Shown here one piece after another: positions 1 through 6,992 of a DNA stretch of 16,174 bases. How positions within the stretch are numbered: the stretch's first letter is position 1; each line of letters opens with the position of its first letter. The translations under genes were made by a program, and so were the position numbers. The notes below the pieces were generated by a model. It had not been told where the DNA came from. It saw nothing but the letters and a program-made list of their open reading frames with translations, and did not search any database. Source of the DNA: JAXDBV01 sp034678415 (GTDB lineage Bacteria; Bacteroidota; Bacteroidia; Bacteroidales; VadinHA17). The DNA lies in NCBI GenBank assembly GCA_034678415.1, contig JAXDBV010000126.1, forward strand, positions 1 to 16,174. Direction: 5' to 3'.

Positions 1-224
1 TCGACCTCATCCTGGCGGCTATATACCTGCCCGATATGGACGGCTTTCAGGTGGCAGAAAACATCCGGTCGGTAAGAAAAGACATTCCCGTCATTGCCTA
101 TTCTTCATACCCAAAACCCGACGATTACCGGAAATCAATCGCCTCCGGATGTGTGGATTACCTGTCCAATCCAACACAGATAAGCACCCTCATCGAAACC
201 CTCAGAAAATACCTGGATACCTGA
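1..224 (+). CDS. Receiver-domain protein, C-terminal fragment (degenerate REC)
   Basis: The 5' part lies outside the window; the open frame runs from base 3 to the TGA at 222-224 (73 residues visible). The fold is that of a CheY-like receiver: a beta3 strand DLIL, the loop LPDMDGF, beta4 IPVIAYSS, an alpha4 region, then GCVDYLSNP and a final helix. Aligned by motif to CheY, the phospho-acceptor Asp (D57) position is Ala (codon gct, 18-20). The invariant Lys of the KP motif (K109) is Asn (codon aat, 168-170). The Thr87 position is Ser, which is acceptable. The domain therefore probably cannot be phosphorylated in the usual way. It could be a stand-alone regulator or the end of a hybrid histidine kinase; the missing N-terminus would decide. 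The next gene begins about 8 bases downstream on the same strand, so the two are probably co-transcribed. Confidence 0.8.
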   Translation, partial: DLILAAIYLPDMDGFQVAENIRSVRKDIPVIAYSSYPKPDDYRKSIASGCVDYLSNPTQISTLIETLRKYLDT

Positions 225-232
225 ATGGATTA

Positions 233-1927
233 ATGATGAATAAAGGGAGTGAATCCACTGTCAGGCGAAAATGGCGCAACCCGTCTTTCGGTTTAATGCT
301 TCAGCTCGCCGTGATACTATGCACTGCCTGCACGGGGAAGAGTGGCGAACCGGCCGACTCGCGAACGGTATTCAGGTACAATGAATCAAAGGGAATATCA
401 ACCCTTGATCCGGCTTTTGCCAGAAACCAGACCATTATCTGGCCCGTGCATCAGTTGTTTAACGGACTGGTACAGATGGATGACAGCCTCAGGCTAAAGC
501 CCTGTATTGCCCGTTCCTGGACAATCAGCGGGAATGGAACAGTATACCGGTTTTATCTGCGGAACGATGTGTATTTTCACGATCATCCCCTCTTTCCGGG
601 AGGCAAGGGACGAAGGGTTATTGCCGGGGATGTGGTTTACAGCTTCAACAGGATCCTCGATCCTTCCATCGCTTCTCCCGGGATATGGATCTTCAGCCAT
701 GTTGATCATGACCGGGCTGCCAGCCGTTCCGGATTCGTTGCACTCAATGACAGTACCCTGGAAATACGGCTGAGGAATCCGTTTCCGGCCTTCCTCGGTA
801 TCCTTTCCATGTCCTATTGTTCGGTGGTACCCCGGGAAATTGTTGAGGCATACGGTACCGGTTTCAGAAATCACCCGGTGGGGACGGGTCCGTTCAGGTT
901 CAGGCTCTGGAAAGAGGGTGAAAAACTTGTCCTGGTGAAAAATCCGCACTATTTCGAGACGGATGAGAACAACCAGCGGTTGCCCTACCTTGACGCGGTG
1001 GCCATCACATTTGTGAATGATAAGCAGTCTGAGTTCCTCGAGTTCATGAAGGGCAATCTTGATTTTCTTTCGGGTGTGCACAGCGCTTACAAATCGGAAC
1101 TGATCACACGTGCAGGTAGACTCAATCCCCGGTATCATGATCGCTTTGACATGATCACCGGTCCATACCTCAATACCGAGTACCTGGGGATTTTCATGGA
1201 TACCGCGGGGAGGAAAGCAGTGGTCAGTCCTCTTCACAACATTGGTGTCAGAAAGGCAATCAACTATGCATTTGACCGTGTTAAGATGGTGAGTTATCTG
1301 CGGAACAGTCTGGCATCGCCCGCCCTCGAGGGTATTATCCCGGAAGGCTTACCCTCCTTTACACGTTCACTGCACGGGTATGAATACAATCCTGACCTGT
1401 CGTCCCGGCTGCTCGCTGAAGCAGGGTATCCCGACGGGAAAGGTCTGCCGGAAATCGTGCTGACCACTACCTCTGATTATCTCGATATCTGTGAGTATCT
1501 ACAGCATGAATTATCCAAAACAGGGATCAAGCTGGCCATTGAAGTAAGCACGGGGCCGGTGTACAGGGAAAATGTGGCAAACGGCAGGCTTCCCTTTTTC
1601 CGGGCTTCGTGGATTGCCGATTACCCTGATGCTGAGAACTACCTTGCCCTGTTCTGCAGCAATAATTTTAGTCCCGCCGGACCAAATTACACTCATTATC
1701 ATAATCATACATATGATGAGATGTATGAACAGGCATTGAGGGAGTCTGATGATAGCCTCAGGTTTTCCCTGTACCGGCAAATGGATCAGATGATACTGGA
1801 TGAAGCCGTGACTGTTCCCCTGTATTATGATAAGGTGGTTCGTTTCTGCCCGAAAAATATCTCCGGCCTTGGGATAAACCCCCTGAATTTATTATCATTG
1901 AAAAAAGTTAGAAAACTGAATCCTTAG
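233..1927 (+). CDS. ABC transporter substrate-binding lipoprotein, family 5 (peptide/OppA-DppA-like)
   Basis: This is an extracytoplasmic solute-binding protein of SBP family 5 (SBP_bac_5), the group that binds oligopeptides, dipeptides or nickel for an ABC importer. With the start at 233 it is 564 residues, the usual family length. The N-terminus has a basic stretch (VRRKWR), a hydrophobic segment, and a lipobox-like CTAC with the lipidated Cys at about residue 33, so it should be a membrane-anchored lipoprotein. Family hallmarks are VGTGPFRFRLWKEGEKLVLV followed by KNPHYF, a GVRKAINYAFDR helix, and LLAEAGYPDGKGLPEI. An open frame extends upstream to 149, but that part overlaps the receiver gene; the paired ATGs at 233/236 lie just after its stop. 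No permease or ATPase gene is visible nearby. The kinase gene follows after 3 bases. The substrate cannot be told from sequence alone; peptide is the default. Confidence 0.88.
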   Translation: MMNKGSESTVRRKWRNPSFGLMLQLAVILCTACTGKSGEPADSRTVFRYNESKGISTLDPAFARNQTIIWPVHQLFNGLVQMDDSLRLKPCIARSWTISGNGTVYRFYLRNDVYFHDHPLFPGGKGRRVIAGDVVYSFNRILDPSIASPGIWIFSHVDHDRAASRSGFVALNDSTLEIRLRNPFPAFLGILSMSYCSVVPREIVEAYGTGFRNHPVGTGPFRFRLWKEGEKLVLVKNPHYFETDENNQRLPYLDAVAITFVNDKQSEFLEFMKGNLDFLSGVHSAYKSELITRAGRLNPRYHDRFDMITGPYLNTEYLGIFMDTAGRKAVVSPLHNIGVRKAINYAFDRVKMVSYLRNSLASPALEGIIPEGLPSFTRSLHGYEYNPDLSSRLLAEAGYPDGKGLPEIVLTTTSDYLDICEYLQHELSKTGIKLAIEVSTGPVYRENVANGRLPFFRASWIADYPDAENYLALFCSNNFSPAGPNYTHYHNHTYDEMYEQALRESDDSLRFSLYRQMDQMILDEAVTVPLYYDKVVRFCPKNISGLGINPLNLLSLKKVRKLNP

Positions 1928-1930
1928 CGT

Positions 1931-2782
1931 ATGGCTCTGATCATGGTTGCCGAGAGCGGATCCACCAGGACCGAATGGCGGGTGGGAAGCGACATCACCA
2001 ACATGGTGGCGTTTGAAACCGTGGGACTCAATCCGTTTTATGTGTCTGCAAGGGATGTATACCTGATCCTGTCCATGAATTTTCCGGCACAGGTGGTAAA
2101 GAATACCATCCGCAAGGTATATTTTTATGGGGCGGGATGCTGGTACGATGATCAGATCATGGTGATCAGCGACGGCTTGAGACAACATCTGCTTGAAGCA
2201 GCCATCTCTGTCCACTCCGATCTGCTGGGAGCATCAAGGGCGCTGTTTGGCTCATCCGAAGGAATAACAGCGATTCTTGGCACCGGCGCCAGCGCCTGTT
2301 TTTATGACGGGATAAATATATTCCAGTATGTTAAATCGCTCGGATTCATCCTGGGCGATGAGGGCAGCGGAGCCTTCATGGGGAAGGAACTCCTCAGCCG
2401 CTACCTTCGCCGTGACCTGTCAGCAACCATCGTCAGTGCCTTTCATCTCAAATATTCGCTGACATTCGAACAGATACTGAAAGCGGTGTATTCAGAACCC
2501 TTTCCGAACCGCTTCCTGGCTGCTTTTTCTGAGTTTATCCATGCCCACCGTCAGTATCCTGAAATGGATGCAATCATTCGAAACAGCATGCGGTTGTTCT
2601 TCGAGAGATATATCAACAAGTATAACGAAGTGAAAAGCTGTACGATGGGCTGCGTGGGATCCGTTGCCTATTATTTCGAGCCTTACCTCAGGGAACAGGC
2701 AAAAGAAAGCGGTATAACCCTGGGAACGATTCAAAAATCAGCCGTTGACGAGCTGTTTTCGTATCATCTGAGAATGGATTAG
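1931..2782 (+). CDS. N-acetylglucosamine kinase-like protein (BadF/BadG/BcrA/BcrD ATPase family)
   Basis: A 283-residue sugar kinase of the ASKHA fold, related to eukaryotic-type GlcNAc kinase; it would phosphorylate an amino sugar with ATP in the cytoplasm. The phosphate-1 loop is AESGSTRTEW (residues 7-16), FYGAGC lies near 65-70, a likely catalytic Asp is D97 in VHSDLLGA, the phosphate-2 loop is LGTGAS (116-121), GFILGDEGSGAFMGKELL covers about 138-155, and an adenosine-type GSVAYYF motif lies near the C-terminus. The phosphate-1 loop normally starts with Asp (DSGSTKTDW in relatives as I recall them); here it is Glu8, and the later Asp is also Glu. The gene starts 3 bases after the substrate-binding protein stop, which implies one transcript. 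With a peptide-binding lipoprotein beside it, a role in salvaging cell-wall sugars and peptides is plausible but is only an inference. GlcNAc specificity is not proven; glucosamine or muramic acid derivatives are alternatives. Confidence 0.82.
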   Translation: MALIMVAESGSTRTEWRVGSDITNMVAFETVGLNPFYVSARDVYLILSMNFPAQVVKNTIRKVYFYGAGCWYDDQIMVISDGLRQHLLEAAISVHSDLLGASRALFGSSEGITAILGTGASACFYDGINIFQYVKSLGFILGDEGSGAFMGKELLSRYLRRDLSATIVSAFHLKYSLTFEQILKAVYSEPFPNRFLAAFSEFIHAHRQYPEMDAIIRNSMRLFFERYINKYNEVKSCTMGCVGSVAYYFEPYLREQAKESGITLGTIQKSAVDELFSYHLRMD

Positions 2783-2793
2783 AATGGCGGCTC

Positions 2794-3003
2794 TCAGTCA
2801 GCCTCCTCATCCATTTTGCTCAGGGTGTTTTCCACCTCTGCTTCCGTTTTTTTCAGCTTCTCACGGCAGAACCGGATAAGAAACGAAACCCTTTTTACTT
2901 TTTTTGAAAGTTCATCAACATCCAGCGCTGAGTTTTCAATGCTCTTGAGGATGTCTTCCATTTCTTTCAGCGCTGAAGAATAGCTTAGATCGGTCTTTGC
3001 CAT
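2794..3003 (-). CDS. xseB: Exodeoxyribonuclease VII small subunit
   Basis: A 69-residue protein with the XseB pattern: SYSSALKEMEDILKSIEN, then a second helix with DVDELSKKVKRVSFLIRFCR and a charged end KLKKTEAEVENTLSKMDEEA. XseB is a small helical hairpin; several copies bind the long coiled-coil arm of XseA and make the exonuclease VII complex, which degrades single-stranded DNA in both directions. Length and charge fit the family. It is the last gene of the leftward run, 20 bases after the second histidine kinase, and it converges with the kinase at 1931-2782 with an 11-base gap. Unusually, it is separated from xseA by two kinase genes. Confidence 0.9.
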   Translation of the reverse strand: MAKTDLSYSSALKEMEDILKSIENSALDVDELSKKVKRVSFLIRFCREKLKKTEAEVENTLSKMDEEAD

Positions 3004-3023
3004 ATTGGATCGTTTGATGTTGT

Positions 3024-4964
3024 TTATTGTACCTGTGCCGGTATGCTGAAGCTGAAGGTGGTGCCTTTTCCCGGTTCACTCTCCACCCATAGCTTACCAC
3101 CGTTCCGTTCTACAAATTCCCTGCATATAATCAGTCCCAGCCCCGTTCCACCTTCGTTGGCTGTGCCACGCGTAGTGGAGTGCCTGTCAATCCTGAACAG
3201 ATCGTCGGTCCGTTCTTTTGCAATGCCGATACCGTTATCCTTCACAGCGATGATCACATCCGGGTTTCTGTTATAGGCCTCTACTTCCACCATTCCCTGC
3301 GCCCTGGTGAACTTAATAGCATTTTGAATAAGGTTCCTCAGTACCGTGTGTAACATGTTTGCATCCGCATATACTTTAATTCCTGGCGGGATCCGTGAGA
3401 GCAGCCGTATGTTCTTCTTATCCGCGCTGATCTTCTGGATGGCAATGATGGACGAGAGAAACCTTGCCAGCTCAATCATCTCCGGATGATGATCGATTTT
3501 GTCTGCCTGTGCCCTGGACCATTCCAGAAGGTTTTCCAGCAATGCGTTGAGATTCTTGGCCGACTGGTAGATGATGTTCGAATATTCCCGGGTCTTCTGC
3601 CTCGATTTCTTCTGCAGTTCGAGAAGATGAAATTCGGTAAAGTTCAGCAATGCGTTGAAGGGGTTGATCAGATCGTGAGCGATCACCGAAAAAAACTTGT
3701 TTTTTGTCATATCCACTTCCTGCAAGGCATGCTCGGACAAAACCAGCTGTTCATTGATTGCCGAGAGCTCAACGCTCTTGCTGTTCATCAGCTTGTTTGA
3801 TATGATCTTCAGCCATAAACGATACACCCCAATAGATATAAGAAACACGAGGAAGACGAAGGATATGATATAATATTTCCACACGTCTCTGTTTTTTATT
3901 AATCGCAGTTCTTCTATCATCTGGTTCTTTCTCAGCATTTCAATCGAATCATTTCTCAGCCGGGTGTCAAACCGGATGTTCAGGGCAACAATGGCTTCCT
4001 GGTTGCGGGATGCCGCCAGCATATCCTTGTTATTAACATAATCCCAGAAGGAGTAATATGCTGATCGGAGATCACCTCTCTCCCTGTTCAGTAAATAGAG
4101 ACTGTAATTGGTCTTCATCTGTTGTTCCACATTCCCTGATTCCTGGCTGTACTTCAGGCTCCGCTCAAGAAATTGACGGGCCGACGCATATTCTTTCCGC
4201 TTCATTAGTATCTTACCCATCATGAGGCACGCGTTGTTGGCCAACTCCGGATTGTCGTGGCTATTGGCAATATCGATTGACTGACGGAATTCGTTCATGG
4301 CTTTGGTCAGATGCTGGTCACGGTAAAAGATATTACCAAGGGTGTCGTGACAACTGATCATCTGGCGATACCTTCCTGCTGTTGAATACTTTTCAATAGC
4401 CTGTTCGAATAATGCAATAGCTTCTTCCACCTGGTTGCTATGCATGCATACCTCACCCATGTTTCGTATGGAATTGCCGATCAGGTATGGATCTCCGGTC
4501 ATTTCATTGATCTCACGTGAGAGGATGAAAAATTCACGGGCTTTATCCAGGCTGTCCAGTTCCAGGTTCAGGAATCCGAGGATATGATATGAACTGGCAA
4601 CGGCCGGCAGATCGTTCATTGCCTTCCGCAATTCGAGTGCCTCCAGGAAATGGCTTTCCGCCAGTTCATACATCTTCAGGTCGGCATACACCTTTCCTAT
4701 ACGGTTGAGCGCATTTGCCATTCCCGCCGGATAATTCATGGCTTTTGATTCGTTCAATGCTTTCTCGGCATACTCAAGACTGCGTGAGAGGGAACTGGTG
4801 GAGTATTCGGCTGAGAGCCTGGTATAGAGTTCAATACGGGAAGTGTCATCCATGTTGCCGGCCAGCGATATCAGGCTGTCGATGGCAGGCTGGGCGGTCA
4901 CAGGCACCAACGCCAGGATCATCAGCACGTGGGGGATCATTCTATAGCAGATGTGCCGTATCAT
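3024..4964 (-). CDS. TPR-sensor histidine kinase with intact phospho-accepting His
   Basis: 646 residues, membrane-bound. Order: signal peptide about 1-25 (ends VPVTAQ), a tetratricopeptide repeat array about 30-310 predicted to lie in the periplasm, a linker helix, a transmembrane segment about 364-384, a short coiled coil, then the HisKA dimerisation helix with SVIAHDLINPF. The phospho-acceptor is His430, codon at 3675-3677. The HATPase domain is complete: N box LRNLIQNAIKF, G1 DNGIGI, F box LFRID, G2 GGTGLGL, and the closing EPGKGTTFSFSIP. It should autophosphorylate and pass phosphate to a response regulator, none of which is encoded in this run. It starts 1 base after the upstream paralogous kinase and ends 20 bases before xseB. 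The two kinases share domain order, length and the mature N-terminus QPAIDSL, so they look like a tandem duplication. The TPR ligand or partner is unknown. Confidence 0.9.
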   Translation of the reverse strand: MIRHICYRMIPHVLMILALVPVTAQPAIDSLISLAGNMDDTSRIELYTRLSAEYSTSSLSRSLEYAEKALNESKAMNYPAGMANALNRIGKVYADLKMYELAESHFLEALELRKAMNDLPAVASSYHILGFLNLELDSLDKAREFFILSREINEMTGDPYLIGNSIRNMGEVCMHSNQVEEAIALFEQAIEKYSTAGRYRQMISCHDTLGNIFYRDQHLTKAMNEFRQSIDIANSHDNPELANNACLMMGKILMKRKEYASARQFLERSLKYSQESGNVEQQMKTNYSLYLLNRERGDLRSAYYSFWDYVNNKDMLAASRNQEAIVALNIRFDTRLRNDSIEMLRKNQMIEELRLIKNRDVWKYYIISFVFLVFLISIGVYRLWLKIISNKLMNSKSVELSAINEQLVLSEHALQEVDMTKNKFFSVIAHDLINPFNALLNFTEFHLLELQKKSRQKTREYSNIIYQSAKNLNALLENLLEWSRAQADKIDHHPEMIELARFLSSIIAIQKISADKKNIRLLSRIPPGIKVYADANMLHTVLRNLIQNAIKFTRAQGMVEVEAYNRNPDVIIAVKDNGIGIAKERTDDLFRIDRHSTTRGTANEGGTGLGLIICREFVERNGGKLWVESEPGKGTTFSFSIPAQVQ

Positions 4965-4965
4965 A

Positions 4966-6912
4966 TCAGGCCGCGATGGTTGGTTTTTTCAAGGGGACAG
5001 TAAAGCGGAACGTACTTCCGCTATTGGTTTTCGACTGTACGGAAAGGATCCCGTTATTCCTTTCCGTGAATATTTTGGCCAGGATCAGTCCCAGCCCTGC
5101 ACCATGCTCTCCCATGGTCCCGGGAGAGATATATCCGTTGTTGATCGAAAACAGCGATGAGAGTTGCTCGGGTTCCATCCCGATTCCATGATCTTCCACG
5201 CTGATCTCCAGAAATTCGCCATTACGCGTCGCTTCAACCAGTATCTTTCCGTTGGGAGAAGAATATTTTACTGCATTATAAAGGAGATTCCTGAAAACCA
5301 CGTTGAAGAGCTGCTGGTCAGCATAAACAATACACTCAGCCGGGATATTATACAACATGTGAATGTTTTTTCTTTCGGCATGGATCCTCAAAGCATTGAT
5401 CAGATCCATCATGGAAGGGTAAACAGGGAAGCTTTTCGGGTGCTGTTTTACAATGTCGCTCTGTATCCTTGACCAGTACAGCAGGTTTTCAAGCAGATAA
5501 AACAGGTTATGTGTGGTAAGATATGACTGTATTGCGTTTTCGAGCAACTCGTGGTCCGACATGCTCTCATGATTGTCGTGAATAGTCTCGGCCAGCTGCA
5601 GCACTGCGCGGAATGGATTGATAAGATCCAATGCCAGAATATTGAAATACCGGTCCTTGGAACTCGTATTTTCCTCCAGTTTTGCTTTTGATGCCACCAG
5701 CTTGCGGTTAATCTCATACAGCTTGGTGTTTTTCTCCTTCAACTGGGCATTGACTGTTTTCTTGAACCTGAAAACGAATAGACCGATAATAGAGGTCAGG
5801 ATAAGCATTCCGGTGATGATGGAAAAGAACAGGATCAGGTTCTGCTGCTTCCGTATCTTCAGGTCAAGCAAGGCCTTTTCCTGATTGAGAAGCTGTATTT
5901 CCTTCGCCTGGTTAGCCGACTCGAACTTCACCTGCAGCTCGGCAATCTGCTTGTTACTGACCTCGTTAAAGATGCTGTCATTCATCCCTGAATAGAGGAT
6001 GTAAAAATCAAGAGCTTTTCCGTAATCCCCTGTCTGTTCATAAAGACGGGCGTTCCACTCATAGATATTCCTGATATTTTCCCTTGAATTTATATTCTTT
6101 GTTTCATTTAATGCTCTTGTAAGCCATCTCCTGGCCTGATCAATATTCCCTTGTCTGAGGTATAGCTGGCCGATGTTCAGGTTGGAGTTGGCAATACTGT
6201 TCCTGTCGGCCATTTCCTCGTATATCGCCAGGGATTTTCTGTGGTATACAATTGCATCGCCATACTTTTTCATTTCCACGTAGATGTCGCCCAGGTTGTT
6301 TAGGCTTGCCGCCATACCGCGCTTATATCCTGTCTCCGTATACAGGTCCAGCGCATCACGGGCATACTTGCTGGCTTTCAGGGGATTGCCTTTCTCAAGC
6401 CAGAAGACGGCAAGGTTATTGCTAACCGTTGCCTGTCGCCGTTTATCACCGGTCTGTTCTGTCAGTTGCAGTGATCTTTCGGCATAGTCAATGGTTTTAT
6501 CGATATCCCCGCATGCGTAGTAGATCAGTGCAATGTTGCTGTACGAGGCACTGACACCCAGTGTATCGTTTATCTTTTCCCTGATGGCCAGCGACTGCAG
6601 AAAGTAGTCCAGGGCTTTATCATAAGCAGATATGTTGTGGTAATGACTGCCCAGCCGGTTGAGCGCGTCTCCCTTGCCCTTCTCATAACCGATCTCATCT
6701 GCCAGCGCCATGGCCTGACTGGCATACTCCACACATCTGTCGCCTGTCACCTCATACAGGTATTCGTATGACAGCTCGTTCAGCAGATCCACTTTCCTTG
6801 TCCCTTCACTGCCTGCCAACAGCTGTTCAAGGCTGTCAATAGCCGGCTGACAATAAACAGCAGACCAGGAATAACACATCCACAGAAAGAGTATACGTCC
6901 ACGCACCTTCAT
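4966..6912 (-). CDS. TPR-sensor histidine kinase paralogue lacking the phospho-accepting His
   Basis: 648 residues from the ATG at 6912. That start gives a compact signal peptide (MKVRGRILFLWMCYSW, cut near AVYC/Q) and almost the same length as the neighbouring paralogue. The frame is open to an ATG at 6954, which would add 14 residues. Order: signal peptide, TPR array (several A...LG.IY / Y..A..Y...SL units), coiled coil, transmembrane segment about 359-381, second coiled coil, HisKA-like helix, HATPase. In the H box the sequence reads NILALDLINPF where the paralogue reads SVIAHDLINPF: the His is Leu428 (ttg on the minus strand, 5629-5631). The ATP-binding part looks intact: FRNLLYNAVKYS, DHGIGM, LFSI, GAGLGL. 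It therefore cannot autophosphorylate at the normal site but may bind ATP, and could act as partner or regulator of the intact kinase 1 base downstream. It follows the xseA stop closely. Loss of His is seen directly; the partner role is inference. Confidence 0.88.
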   Translation of the reverse strand: MKVRGRILFLWMCYSWSAVYCQPAIDSLEQLLAGSEGTRKVDLLNELSYEYLYEVTGDRCVEYASQAMALADEIGYEKGKGDALNRLGSHYHNISAYDKALDYFLQSLAIREKINDTLGVSASYSNIALIYYACGDIDKTIDYAERSLQLTEQTGDKRRQATVSNNLAVFWLEKGNPLKASKYARDALDLYTETGYKRGMAASLNNLGDIYVEMKKYGDAIVYHRKSLAIYEEMADRNSIANSNLNIGQLYLRQGNIDQARRWLTRALNETKNINSRENIRNIYEWNARLYEQTGDYGKALDFYILYSGMNDSIFNEVSNKQIAELQVKFESANQAKEIQLLNQEKALLDLKIRKQQNLILFFSIITGMLILTSIIGLFVFRFKKTVNAQLKEKNTKLYEINRKLVASKAKLEENTSSKDRYFNILALDLINPFRAVLQLAETIHDNHESMSDHELLENAIQSYLTTHNLFYLLENLLYWSRIQSDIVKQHPKSFPVYPSMMDLINALRIHAERKNIHMLYNIPAECIVYADQQLFNVVFRNLLYNAVKYSSPNGKILVEATRNGEFLEISVEDHGIGMEPEQLSSLFSINNGYISPGTMGEHGAGLGLILAKIFTERNNGILSVQSKTNSGSTFRFTVPLKKPTIAA

Positions 6913-6992
6913 CAGCATTTTCCCTGGGGAATTATGAAAATAACAAAAAACCATGGTATATCAGATAATATACGGGCTTTTTACCCTGCAGG

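Noticed and set aside
494..1237. 247-codon open frame on the minus strand
   Set aside because: It lies wholly inside the substrate-binding protein gene, and its translation has no recognisable domain; the plus-strand protein has clear family motifs.
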